Positions 26,841 to 34,979 of a stretch of 64,000 nt of DNA are shown one piece after another. Source of the stretch: Variovorax paradoxus NBRC 15149. Lineage in GTDB: Bacteria; Pseudomonadota; Gammaproteobacteria; Burkholderiales; Burkholderiaceae_C. Location of the stretch: NCBI RefSeq assembly GCF_001591365.1, contig NZ_BCUT01000005.1:62001-126000 (forward strand). Reading direction: 5' to 3'. Within the stretch, counting starts at the first letter, position 1. Every line of letters begins with the position of its first letter. Made by a program: the position numbers and the translations under genes. The notes under the pieces are model-generated. The model did not search any database. It was given only the letters and a program-made list of their open reading frames with translations, and was not told where the DNA came from.

Positions 26841-27113
26841 ATGCAATTGGAATCCCATGCCAATCACCGCCATGTTGATCTGTCGAGCGCGACAGGCCCC
26901 GCATTTTTTCGCATGGCCGACGTGATACGGATCACCGCACTGAGCCGCGCCACCTTGTATCGCAGGACTGCCGGATGCAAGTTTCCGCCTCAAGTGCATT
27001 TGGGCGGACACGCCTGTGGATGGCCGCGTGGGGCGCTTCAGCAATGGATTGATGATCCGGAGGGATATTCGAACTCTCGCGGACTGGTTGATCTAGCCGA
27101 GCCCGCTACCTGA
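26841..27113 (+). CDS. AlpA-family excisionase-like regulator, copy 2
   Basis: This protein is 90 residues from the ATG at 26841, preceded by a good AAGGAG. It has the same AlpA-type fold as the gene at 26319: FFRMADVIRITALSRATLYR, FPPQVHLGGHACGWPRGALQ, WIDDPEGYSNS. The two are clear tandem duplicates differing mainly at the N and C termini. The stop codon overlaps the next start (TGATG at 27111-27115), so this copy is coupled to the downstream unknown gene. Keeping both copies intact suggests divergent targets or heteromer formation. A specific regulatory role is not shown. Confidence 0.75.
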   Translation: MQLESHANHRHVDLSSATGPAFFRMADVIRITALSRATLYRRTAGCKFPPQVHLGGHACGWPRGALQQWIDDPEGYSNSRGLVDLAEPAT

Positions 27114-27898
27114 TGCAGGAGAATCTCGAGAATCCGCTTCGCCATTGGGACGGCCGGGAAGGCATCCCTGCCGCCATAGTCAAGAAGACGCGCGCGGCCT
27201 TCCTGGATGCGCTGCGGCAGGTGCGCGAGGCCAACAATGTGGCGGGCGCGGAAGACGCGGCCTATACCGAAGCGGTCGCCCGGGCGGTCTCGGAATTTCT
27301 CGAGGTTGTCGGCGCGCTCAACCGCAAGCACGAATTTCTCTACACGCTGGAGCGCGACGAGGTGATTGACGCCGTCGACATGCTTGCCGCGCAACTTTCC
27401 GAGGACGCACGAGCCGCGCTCGATCCCGCTCGACGACTGAGTCAACCACCCTTGGCTGTCGGGTGGCCCTGGGCAGCTAGGATGGCCGCGATCGGCCCAG
27501 ACGGTGCGCTTTCTCGACTGGCGCGACGGCCAGATGCGCCATGGCAAGGTGGTCGCCATGAGGGACACGCAGGTGACTTTGCACGAGGAAGGCACGCGAC
27601 GCGAGTGGAAGCTGCCCTATGCCGCCGTCGAACCACCGGATCCTGCAAGCCCGCCCGCAACGGCTTCTGCGCGCGCAGCACCACCGCAGAGCATGCCTTC
27701 ACGGGGCGACTTCCGCTGCGGCGAGAAGGTCTCGTTCGACGACAGCTACCTCCAGCCGCAGGTAGGCGTCATCGTGCGCATCAACCAGCGCACCGCCACC
27801 GTCGACACGGGCAACGGGCATTCATGGCGAGTGCCGTTCCACATGCTGCGCCAGGTCTTCGACATCTGATGATTCGGCCGCGGTCAAGAGGGCCGTGA
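27113..27898 (+). CDS. Unknown protein, coupled to AlpA; C-terminal half probably read out of frame
   Basis: The first ~110 residues look like a genuine helical acidic protein (GREGIPAAIVKKTRAAFLDA, then HEFLYTLERDEVIDAVDMLA). After about 27430 the frame turns into Arg/His/Gly-rich sequence, which is the shadow of the real gene at 27504-27869 in another frame. One base to the side there is a TGA at 27438-27440, so the original protein probably ended there at about 109 residues and a one-base change opened the present read-through. The start overlaps the AlpA stop, so the gene is translationally coupled. I do not recognise the family. Confidence 0.5.
   Translation: MQENLENPLRHWDGREGIPAAIVKKTRAAFLDALRQVREANNVAGAEDAAYTEAVARAVSEFLEVVGALNRKHEFLYTLERDEVIDAVDMLAAQLSEDARAALDPARRLSQPPLAVGWPWAARMAAIGPDGALSRLARRPDAPWQGGRHEGHAGDFARGRHATRVEAALCRRRTTGSCKPARNGFCARSTTAEHAFTGRLPLRREGLVRRQLPPAAGRRHRAHQPAHRHRRHGQRAFMASAVPHAAPGLRHLMIRPRSRGP
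27504..27869 (+). CDS. Unknown protein with two SH3/KOW-like repeats
   Basis: This protein is up to 121 residues from a GTG at 27504; no clear ribosome-binding site is visible, so the true start may be slightly upstream. It contains two similar beta-rich units: RHGKVVAMRDTQVTLHEEGT ending WKLPYAAVEP, and PQVGVIVRINQRTATVDTGN ending WRVPFHMLRQV, joined by a Pro/Ala/Ser-rich linker. This looks like a duplicated small barrel, as in KOW or SH3 folds. It lies in a different frame inside the 3' half of the open frame starting at 27113. Frame-specific conservation of the two repeats makes this the real gene. Function is unknown. Confidence 0.6.
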   Translation: MRFLDWRDGQMRHGKVVAMRDTQVTLHEEGTRREWKLPYAAVEPPDPASPPATASARAAPPQSMPSRGDFRCGEKVSFDDSYLQPQVGVIVRINQRTATVDTGNGHSWRVPFHMLRQVFDI

Positions 27899-27916
27899 GC
27901 TGACGCTTACACAAAG

Positions 27917-28249
27917 ATGAGCCGCGTGATCGTTTCAACGGCGCCATGCGACCCGTCCGCCTCGCTGGTGAGCGAAGTTCGGCGCATTACAAACCTCGGA
28001 GTTCTCGACGTGCGGGACCGCCTTTCCGCCGGGAAGCCCGTGTTCGACCAGGAGCTCTTTTTCCATCGTACAGAAGACGTCTTTGCAAAAGCGCTTGCGC
28101 TGCTTTCGGCTCTGGAGCGTGCCGGGCATCGGCCTCTTGTCAGTGAGGCTGGTCGGCCAATCACTCCGCAGATCTTGCGAAACATTTTCCAGGCGTCCGA
28201 AGAAGAGGCCGAGGAATTTCGCCGGCTCGACGACTTGGGACATGGGTAG
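27917..28249 (+). CDS. Ribosomal L7/L12 C-terminal-like protein, copy 1
   Basis: This protein has 110 residues. Residues about 17-75 (LVSEVRRITNLGVLDVRDRL, then AKALALLSALERAGHRPLVS) follow the pattern of the L7/L12 C-terminal domain (helix, LGL turn, helix, final strand after an AG). It lacks the L7/L12 N-terminal dimerisation domain, so it is not the ribosomal stalk protein itself. A copy about 90% identical lies at 39576-39908, 11.7 kb away, and the two keep the same short sequence before the ATG. The stop is followed by a copy of the intergenic motif seen in the 34-40 kb small-gene array. Its role is unknown. Confidence 0.6.
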   Translation: MSRVIVSTAPCDPSASLVSEVRRITNLGVLDVRDRLSAGKPVFDQELFFHRTEDVFAKALALLSALERAGHRPLVSEAGRPITPQILRNIFQASEEEAEEFRRLDDLGHG

Positions 28250-28305
28250 GCGAAAGCAGAATTGGCCAGAAGCAACCCTTCAACTGACCAACTCAAATCG
28301 CACCA

Positions 28306-28800
28306 ATGCTTGAACTGAGACCTTCGGAGTTCCATCGCGTCGCTTCCTTATTCGACGATCTTCCGTACGGTCCCAACATCCCCAATTCCGTCATCGCCGG
28401 TATCGGGCGTGGCCGCGTATTCGCGAACGATCCGGCGCGGCCAACCGCGGCCCTCGTCTACAAGAACGGCGCCTGCACGCTCGCCGGTGCCGCCGACGTC
28501 CGAAAGACCAGATTGGGCGGCCCGCGGTCCTGAAGGCCCTGGAGTCAACCATCGAAGGGATGTTTCCAGGTGGCTTGGCAGAAGGTGTGATGGGGATGTC
28601 ATCAAAGGCCTTGAGGCCAGCGGCTTTGTGGCCATCGGCGGGACGAAGGTCGACTACCTGGATGCAATGGCAACCGAGGCAACCGACGGTCTGTGGCCCT
28701 ATATGCCGTTTTGCTTCGCCGAGCTGAGTACGAGCACTTTTCCCCGGAGACGCCTTGGCGATGGCATGTGCCGAGCCAGTTCGTGCTTTCGCATGTGACT
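28306..28800 (+). pseudogene. GNAT-like acetyltransferase remnant, frameshifted
   Basis: A good N terminus starts at 28306 (MLELRPSEFHRVASLFDDLP, then RPTAALVYKNGACTLAGAAD), resembling the start of a GNAT-type acetyltransferase, but stops at 28533. Downstream pieces in other frames (VLKALESTIEGMFPGG near 28530; VALYAVLLRRAEYEHFSPE near 28695) look like the continuation. At least two frame changes are needed to join them. The gene is followed by non-coding sequence up to the abiEii end. The family call rests on the N terminus and is moderate. Confidence 0.45.
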
Positions 28801-28986
28801 GTTCTGGGACAGGTCAGATGGGACCGGCTTGCGGCTCGAGGTTCAAGTTGTCGGCCGAGCCCGTCACGGTTTCCACGTAGTTGAACGACGATTTCCTGTG
28901 CTTCGAGGGGCGACGCTTCAGAACGCTCTGATGCGCAAAATGCTTGCACAGGGGTTTGAGCACCACATCCAGTCGCGCAGCGCGGG

Positions 28987-29824
28987 TCAGAGGTGCGGCA
29001 AGAACACCTGGCAGAACTGCTCATACGCGGTCTGTGGCGAATATGTCCTGTCATGTGCCAAGTAGCCGTCCATGTCGCTCAAGAACTTGCGCGACTTCAT
29101 TCGGCGCACCAGCTCTGCTTCGATGTTGGCAGCGCTGAACGTGCTGCCCTCCTGCCTCATATAGAAGCGGAAGGCTTCGCCGACTCGACCCGGGTTCACC
29201 TTGGAGACCGCATGGGGCTGTTGCGATGTCTCCCACGCCCAGACGATGTCGAACAGGTCTCGACCGTGTTCGCGCTGGAGCAGCGCGCGCAGCTTTGTGC
29301 CGAGCATCTCGTCGAGGTCGTATGACGCCACGGCAATGTGCCGTGCCGCGCCGGGCCCGGGAACCTGGACTTTGACGGTCACGAGAGGGAAGAAGCTCTT
29401 GTTCTCGTTGGTGTTGACCTCGACTTTGAGGTGGGCGAGCGCCGCGTCAGAACTCGTGGGGTCGTAGGTGTATGTGCTGCGGATGATTTTTGACTTGGCC
29501 ACCAGGTTGCGAACAGTCAACTGAATGTCCGTCATCACCGACTCGACCGGATTACCAAGAAGCGGCTTAAGTACTCGTGTGAGTGCCTTCTTGATGTGGC
29601 CGGGCGGACGGTCGCCCACCAGCACCAAGTCGATGTCTTCCGAATACCTGCTCGCCGGTGCGAGGTGCGCCTTGTGAAGCACCGTGCCTCCGCGCATTGC
29701 GACTTGGCCCGTCAAGAACTTGTCCTCGAAGATGGCGGCCACGGCCTGGCTGATGAGGTAGTCCTGTTCAACCGCTCCACGGAGCCACTGGCCGCCACTG
29801 CGCTAGTTCCTGCACGCTGATCAT
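28987..29824 (-). CDS. abiEii: AbiEii-family nucleotidyltransferase toxin, frameshift near start
   Basis: The body of the protein, 251 residues from 29742, has the nucleotidyltransferase signature RGGTVLHK then SEDIDLVLVG, with two metal-binding-type acidic residues, and DLFDIVWAW downstream, as in AbiEii/AbiGii toxins. The natural start appears to be the ATG at 29824, overlapping the stop of the antitoxin gene (ATGA). From there the frame reads MISVQELAQWR, then needs removal of one extra C near 29790 to continue as QWLRGAVEQDYLISQAVAAI into the main frame. As written, the toxin would be truncated after 18 codons or start internally. This is either a disabled toxin, phase variation or a sequencing error. 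Confidence 0.75.
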
Positions 29825-30681
29825 CCTCGCATCTCCTTCAGTAGTTCGTGCTGGTTCGACGTGTACTCGATGGCCCATTTGCCGTCGACCAGGTGCATGG
29901 TGGCTTGGTCATCTCGGGGCGTGACCAGCGGCTGCACACTGCGCCGTTGCTGATGCAGCCAGCTGGCGACCGTATCTGCCAAGCGCCCCCCTCCGAGCTG
30001 GTCGAGCACGAACCCGAAGCGCTGGACGGCCGGCACTTGGTTCAGGGCCCTTACAGCGTCGCGCACGCCGACCGACGTCATCTTCGGTAGGAGGTCGTGG
30101 GCAATCCGAGCGACGGCCTCCAGTCCGCCCACGGTGTTTTGGTGTCGAATGAGGTCAAGCACGGTGGCTTCACGAGTGCTGATGCGCATGCGCGCCATCT
30201 TGGTCCGCTCGTGAACCACGGGGGTGTCGCCCAAGGCCTTCTTGACAACGAATTCCACACGCAGCTTGCCCACTGCAAGCGGCCGCCGAGGCCGGCTCAC
30301 CATGACTTGAGTGGCTTGATAGGCGTAATGGGACGAACCCCAAAAGCGTGCGGCGCTCAGAAGGGCCAGGTAGTACGCTGGTTCCTGGTCGCGCATGAGG
30401 TCATCCAGCCACCAGTCGACTGGTGGGGCGCCATAGTGCGCTTGCTCCGGAGGTACGATGAGCCAGCGGGCCGCGTTCTTCTGGGCCAATACGATGCGTC
30501 CCGCCCTGGAAAGGCGCTGCAGCGCCATCTGGGACGCGGGGCCGCCCGGTTCGCGGCCCGTGTGGCGGGCGAACTCGTCTTCGCGGAACAGGTACCGAGC
30601 CTGCGACTGAAGATTGCGCAGCAACTCTGCGCTTCTTTCCTGCCCAACGGGGAAAGCTTGTGTGGGAGGCGTGGGGGCCAA
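29821..30681 (-). CDS. abiEi: AbiEi-family antitoxin
   Basis: This 286-residue protein has an apparent TTG start at 30681. The N terminus (ELLRNLQSQARYLFREDEFA, then LQRLSRAGRIVLAQKN) is a winged helix-turn-helix of the type used by AbiEi antitoxins to bind their own promoter. The C-terminal part (VRDAVRALNQVPAVQRFGFV, WAIEYTSNQHELLKEMRG) fits the toxin-countering domain. It overlaps the AbiEii gene by four bases in the usual antitoxin-first order. AbiE systems act as abortive-infection type IV toxin-antitoxin modules. The upstream neighbourhood is an IS remnant, so the promoter region may have been altered. Confidence 0.75.
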   Translation of the reverse strand: MAPTPPTQAFPVGQERSAELLRNLQSQARYLFREDEFARHTGREPGGPASQMALQRLSRAGRIVLAQKNAARWLIVPPEQAHYGAPPVDWWLDDLMRDQEPAYYLALLSAARFWGSSHYAYQATQVMVSRPRRPLAVGKLRVEFVVKKALGDTPVVHERTKMARMRISTREATVLDLIRHQNTVGGLEAVARIAHDLLPKMTSVGVRDAVRALNQVPAVQRFGFVLDQLGGGRLADTVASWLHQQRRSVQPLVTPRDDQATMHLVDGKWAIEYTSNQHELLKEMRG

Positions 30682-30779
30682 AATGGAAGGCCTCTGAGTT
30701 CAAAAGCGTTTGCGAAAATTATCGTTTTTTGTATATTTACGCAAACGTTCTTGCGCCCGGACGTCGGGCACCTTTCGGT

Positions 30780-31040
30780 CACCGCACGCGTGAACACGGA
30801 AATGAGCTTGCACGTGCTGGCTTACAACCTGAAGCGCATGATCGCGATCCTGGGTATGAACCAAACGATGAAGGCGACAAGGCCTATTGGGGGAGTGAGG
30901 CTCTTCAATCGCCATTGCAACGCTTTCGGCGACTCAGGAGCATGCCAGGTCACCCGTTTCTGCGGCGAGGCCACTGGACGAGTGCGTGACGCCGATCACA
31001 GCTTCGCGGTCACCGAAGCTGTTTCCACACGACCTCGGCC
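30780..31040 (+). mobile_element. Remnant of the 3' end of an IS1182-family element
   Basis: The sequence near 30790-30900 encodes NTEMSLHVLAYNLKRMIAIL, nearly identical to the C terminus of the intact transposase at 45459-46907 (TEMSLHVLAYNLKRVIAILG). It is followed by a right end, TTTCCACACGACCTCGGCC (ending at 31040), like the right terminal repeat of the complete element. The 5' part is gone. Both elements are followed by a similar host sequence (ACGAGCGGAC here, AAGAGCGGAC at the intact copy). Confidence 0.75.
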
Positions 31041-31278
31041 ACGAGCGGACTTACGTTCCATCGCCCCAATACTCGCGCCCGGCGGAAAGCTCAGGCCTTC
31101 CTGAGCGTTGTGTGCTCGGGTTACTGCGGGTAACATCTCGCCAGCACCATAGAAAACGGCCAACGAGCGGGTGCAAAAAAACATAAGCGGCGGTACTCCT
31201 CCGGGGAGACGCCTCGAGTAGTCGAGGGTTAGGGCGGTACAGGCTAATCAGGTCGCGCGCCCGTTGGAGGGAATCCGG

Positions 31279-31674
31279 ATGCGAACCTGGGCGAAGGTAC
31301 TCGATTGGGTTGGTGTTGCCATCTTCGGGATTGGCGCACTTGCGATGGCTCGCTATCCGCGGGCCTCACCGCTGGTCATGGTGATTCACTTGCTGCCGCT
31401 TGGCGCGGCACTGATTGCCTTTCGACAGGACTCCTCCCGCCTTGCCGTCGTGGTGGCACTCCTTCTCAACGGCCTGTGGATGGCCGGCTTGTCCGCAGGA
31501 ATTACCTTCATCCTGTGGTCGCTCCCGCTCCGAGAAGGCTTCTTCATCGCGGTCTTCGTTGCCCTGCTGGCAATGCCTTGCCTGCTCAATCTTCTTGCCC
31601 TGACGGCATCCAAGAGGCGCGAGACGGCGGGTGCGCCCGCTTCCGAACACACCACTTTCGCGCCGGCGGAATGA
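31279..31674 (+). CDS. Small integral membrane protein
   Basis: This protein is 131 residues from the ATG at 31279 (MRTWAKVLDWVGVAIFGIGA). It has four hydrophobic segments that could span the membrane (about 10-27, 33-50, 58-80 and 84-108) and a polar C-terminal tail. I recognise no family. It precedes the large membrane TPR-protease gene on the same strand with a 150-base gap and could share its transcript. Together with the membrane protein at 34006 it would frame the large protein with membrane partners. Confidence 0.6.
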   Translation: MRTWAKVLDWVGVAIFGIGALAMARYPRASPLVMVIHLLPLGAALIAFRQDSSRLAVVVALLLNGLWMAGLSAGITFILWSLPLREGFFIAVFVALLAMPCLLNLLALTASKRRETAGAPASEHTTFAPAE

Positions 31675-31825
31675 TGGCGGCAAGCAAGAACTCGTTTTCT
31701 GGCTTCAAGCGAGAGCTTGCGCTTCGCGGGCTGGCGGGTGCCCGAGTGCCCGTATCCGCGCTCGCGCGCACATTGCCGTCGACAGGCCGAGCCCCCCAAA
31801 AGAACTCAAAGACCGAGGAACAGAA

Positions 31826-34009
31826 ATGAACATGGAGCAGGTTGGCTCGATGGTGCCGTTGTTGCTGTTCATCGCGCTCGTTGCGGGCTGCGTATGGCTC
31901 ACCCGCCGGTCGGCACGCCAGAGGGAGGTTCAAGGAGAGACGCTGTACGGAACCAAAGGCTGGCTCGGCTTCTTTCTTGTCACGGCGTTCGTCCTCACAC
32001 CCCTGGTAGGCATCGGGACGCAGCTGAAGACCTTCGCAGACGTCGAGCTGCGCACCCCCGCGGTCCTGGAACTTGCGGGCTACGTGCCTTACAAGGCCTT
32101 CTGCTGGTGCCTGCTGCTGGGCGTCATCGTTTGGCAAGTCTGGATGGCCAATCGGCTTCGCACGAGGTACGAGCCGGAGAGCGTGGCGCATGCCAAGCTC
32201 TTTCTGGCCCTCAGTCCATTCGTCATGTATCTCGGCGACGTGGGTGCGGCCTGGGCGTTCCTGGACGTCAATGCAGCTGGCGAAGATGCCGGACGCACCG
32301 TGCGCGGCTTCATCTCCAGCTTCCTCTGGTTCCTGTATTTCACGAACTCCGAGCGGGTGAAGAACACGTACTTTGGCGCCGAGAAGAGCGCCGGTTCCGC
32401 CCCCTTTGAGCCTGGACGCCCGCGTGTAAGGAATTTGAAGGGGCTGGAGCAGCGCCGGGAGCCAGTGTTTACAGACGTTCCGGTGCCACTGGCGCCTGCG
32501 GCGGACCTCACCAGCTCCCCCGCCGAGGACGAGGGAGAGCAGGTCTGGTGGTATGCGGAAGGCGAGCACAGAAGCGGGCCCGTGTCGGCTGCGCAACTCG
32601 AGCAGCTCGTGCAGGCGGGCACCATCAGCTCGAACACGCTCGTCTGGTGCGAAGGGCGCCTGACCTGGAAGCCTCTGCAGCAGATTCCGGAACTGGTCGG
32701 CGAGAGAGCGGCGCCATCCGATGTCGAGCCGGACTTCGTCAGACTTGACAGGCTGCGCGAGCGCACCGCCGGCGCACCTCTGTGGACCTCCGCGGTCGTG
32801 CTCTCCGCAGTACTGGTGTGGTTCAGCCTGGCCTTCCACCTGCCCGAGCGAGCCTCCCTCGGCTACGCACTGGGGGTTGGAGTCGGCGCGCTGCTGATTC
32901 CAGTGGTGGTGGTCGCCATCTTCTCGCTCTGGACCGCTTACCCGAGCCAACGGAAAAACCTGCAGGTCTTTGTCGGGTGCTGCGCGGTGCTGCTCGCGAC
33001 CTCGGGCGCGAGTTCGCTCTCGAACCGTGGCTACGTGGAGCGCTGGTTCAACAAGGACAACCTGAGCGCAGAAGACTTCAGGTCGCAGGCCAACAAGTGC
33101 GCGCAGTTGCGCGACTTGCGGTGCCAGGAATCGAGCTGGCGCGAATACGTGCGCCTTCGGCCGGAGGATTCCCTCGGCATCGCCCGCCTCGGGTTCGTGC
33201 TAAACCAACGCGACAAGCATGAAGAAGCCATCGTTCACCTGAAAAAGTCGATGGACCTCGGAGCGGGAGCGTATGACCTCTTTGCCTATTACGCGGACAG
33301 CCACGAGAAGCTTGGCCACACCGGCGACGCCATCGAATGGTCGTACAAGGCGCTGTCCGTGGCGCCAAGCCTCGTGGATGTCAGGGGTCGGCTGGCCAGC
33401 CTGCTGCTCAAGACCCATCGACCCTACGAAGCGCTGTCGCTGCTGCAGGCGTACGACAGCCAGCTGGAGGCCAAAGGCATGCGGCCTTACTTCGCGGCGC
33501 AACGGATTTCGATTGAGACGGCCATCGACAAGGCCGAGCCGGAGAAGAACGAGGAACGCATGGCGCTGCGCCTTCCCATGTATGCGGGTCACTTCTTCGC
33601 ACCCGTGACGCTCGGTTCGGGCAAGCCGAAGCCCTTCATGGTCGATACCGGCGCAAGTCTCACCAGCCTGAGCGAAGCGATGCTGCGCGACTCCAAGGCG
33701 GTGTATCGGGTGGTCGACCCCAAAGTTCTGATGACCGTGGCCGACGGTCGCAAGGTCGCAGCCAAGGGGGTGGTGGTCGACTCCATGAAGGTGGGACCCT
33801 TCGAGCTGAAGAACGTACCAGCCGTCGTCTGCGCCGATTGCGTGTCGCTCCTGGGCCAAGCCAGCCTCACCAAGTTCGACATGCAGTCCGTACGCGCCCA
33901 GGGCGTCGACTTCCTGCTGCTGGCCCAGCGCGGCACGGTGCCGCCGCAACCCGCAAGCAGCCAAAAAACAACATCTTCTCAGCCGAGCGCGCAAGCGCAA
34001 ACCCCATGA
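31826..34009 (+). CDS. Membrane protein fusing DUF2569-like, GYF_2, TPR and retropepsin-like protease parts
   Basis: This protein is 727 residues from the ATG at 31826, with GAGGAA upstream. N-terminal transmembrane segments include GTKGWLGFFLVTAFVLTPLV, typical of DUF2569. A GYF_2 domain follows at about 235-295 (VWWYAEGEHRSGPVSAAQLE ... TWKPLQQIPEL), then two more membrane spans (about 320-385). TPR-like repeats lie at about 440-560. A clan AA aspartic protease domain starts near 590, with the DTGAS motif at Asp607 and a hydrophobic glycine motif (VSLLGQASL) near the end. One catalytic Asp per chain implies a dimer. The protease would act outside or in the periplasm depending on topology. 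The stop overlaps the next membrane gene (ATGA). Confidence 0.7.
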   Translation: MNMEQVGSMVPLLLFIALVAGCVWLTRRSARQREVQGETLYGTKGWLGFFLVTAFVLTPLVGIGTQLKTFADVELRTPAVLELAGYVPYKAFCWCLLLGVIVWQVWMANRLRTRYEPESVAHAKLFLALSPFVMYLGDVGAAWAFLDVNAAGEDAGRTVRGFISSFLWFLYFTNSERVKNTYFGAEKSAGSAPFEPGRPRVRNLKGLEQRREPVFTDVPVPLAPAADLTSSPAEDEGEQVWWYAEGEHRSGPVSAAQLEQLVQAGTISSNTLVWCEGRLTWKPLQQIPELVGERAAPSDVEPDFVRLDRLRERTAGAPLWTSAVVLSAVLVWFSLAFHLPERASLGYALGVGVGALLIPVVVVAIFSLWTAYPSQRKNLQVFVGCCAVLLATSGASSLSNRGYVERWFNKDNLSAEDFRSQANKCAQLRDLRCQESSWREYVRLRPEDSLGIARLGFVLNQRDKHEEAIVHLKKSMDLGAGAYDLFAYYADSHEKLGHTGDAIEWSYKALSVAPSLVDVRGRLASLLLKTHRPYEALSLLQAYDSQLEAKGMRPYFAAQRISIETAIDKAEPEKNEERMALRLPMYAGHFFAPVTLGSGKPKPFMVDTGASLTSLSEAMLRDSKAVYRVVDPKVLMTVADGRKVAAKGVVVDSMKVGPFELKNVPAVVCADCVSLLGQASLTKFDMQSVRAQGVDFLLLAQRGTVPPQPASSQKTTSSQPSAQAQTP

Positions 34010-34536
34010 CCCCTCAGCAAATCGTCGGTACCGCTTCGCGCCTTTTTGCCATCTGGCTGCTCATCACGGCATTCCAGGCTGTTGCCATCGGCGGCGCCTT
34101 GAAGGCTGGCAGCAGCGACCCCAGTGCCGTCTGGGTGCCTTACCTCATGGGCGGCTTTTATTTGTTGGCGGGCCTGCTGTGCTGGTTCTTCCCCATGGTC
34201 ATTGCGCACAAGCTTGTCCCCAGGACGAAATACGACGACGTCCTGCGCGTTCCGGCTCAGCAGGCGTTGGTCGTGGCATGCGTGGTCCTGGGCCTGCTCG
34301 TCATTGCATTCAAGGCGCTCGCCCCCGTCATGGGCTATCTCTCGGTGTGCGCGCTGTGGATTGGCAGCGGCCAGCCGGTCTCGACCATGGACGCAGGCCG
34401 GCACATCGACGGATTCATCGGCTTCGCCCAACTGGCCCTTGGGCTCTTTCTTGTCCTGAAGGCTCAGGTGGTGGCAAAACGCCTGCTGGACGAACCGCAG
34501 GCGCCTGAACACGAGCTTCGCAGTGAGGTGAGCTAG
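34006..34536 (+). CDS. Four-helix integral membrane protein
   Basis: This protein is 176 residues from the ATG at 34006, which overlaps the stop of the TPR-protease gene by four bases, so it is coupled to it. It has four membrane spans: about 12-32, 46-66, 82-105 and 135-155 (VVACVVLGLLVIAFKALAPV is the third). No family is recognised. Coupling suggests that it forms a complex with the large protein or is its substrate. Confidence 0.65.
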   Translation: MTPQQIVGTASRLFAIWLLITAFQAVAIGGALKAGSSDPSAVWVPYLMGGFYLLAGLLCWFFPMVIAHKLVPRTKYDDVLRVPAQQALVVACVVLGLLVIAFKALAPVMGYLSVCALWIGSGQPVSTMDAGRHIDGFIGFAQLALGLFLVLKAQVVAKRLLDEPQAPEHELRSEVS

Positions 34537-34580
34537 GTTCGGCTGCAATCTTTAGAAGCCGGGTACATCCCTTCGACACC

Positions 34581-34889
34581 ATGACCGATAAGATAGATAT
34601 CAACTGCCCGCATCACGGGCAAGCGGCACTTGCTTCGGTGTGCGGGCATCTGATCCAGAATCACGGCGTTCCGTTAGGCTTCATTGAGAACAGTGATGAC
34701 CCTGATGACAAGCAAGGCTGGTGCTACGCCTGCGAGCTGGTCTATCTGCAGGAAGAGGACAGGAGCGAGCGCTTCCGGGCCTTTACTCAACACACTGTCC
34801 TGTGCTCGCACTGCTACGACCAGGTCAAAGCCCATCATCAGTTCGAACCGCCCGGAACGGCGGCGGTCGGGACGGGAGATGGCACCTAA
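34581..34889 (+). CDS. Small Cys-rich protein, probably zinc-binding
   Basis: This 102-residue protein has cysteine pairs that suggest a treble-clef or zinc-ribbon fold: CPHHG near the start, then VCGHL, CYAC and CSHCYDQ. The order resembles small uncharacterised proteins found scattered in proteobacterial accessory regions. It is the first member of a plus-strand row of small genes and is followed by a copy of the shared intergenic motif. Function is unknown. Confidence 0.6.
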   Translation: MTDKIDINCPHHGQAALASVCGHLIQNHGVPLGFIENSDDPDDKQGWCYACELVYLQEEDRSERFRAFTQHTVLCSHCYDQVKAHHQFEPPGTAAVGTGDGT

Positions 34890-34939
34890 CCCGGTCCGTG
34901 ATTGCTAAGGTGTCGCCCAGAACCGGACATTCGGAGCGG

Positions 34940-34975
34940 CAGGCAGAATTCGGCCATCAGAGTTGACATTGGGGA
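34940..34975. repeat. Intergenic array motif, representative copy
   Basis: The sequence GGCAGAATTCGGCCATCAG lies between two small genes. Related copies occur near 28255, 35545-35590, 36030, 37450, 39012, 39530, 39913, 40572-40615, 43620, 45371-45384, 47066-47100 and 48505. The composite pattern is GGCAGAATTCGGCCA followed by NNAGCNGNCNTTCG, sometimes in two halves in the opposite order. See the finding on the array. Confidence 0.55.
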
Positions 34976-34979
34976 AGTG

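Noticed and set aside
30097..31104. 335-codon plus-strand frame across abiEi and the IS remnant
   Set aside because: Most of it is the antisense shadow of abiEi. Only the part near 30790-30900 is real coding, as a transposase remnant.
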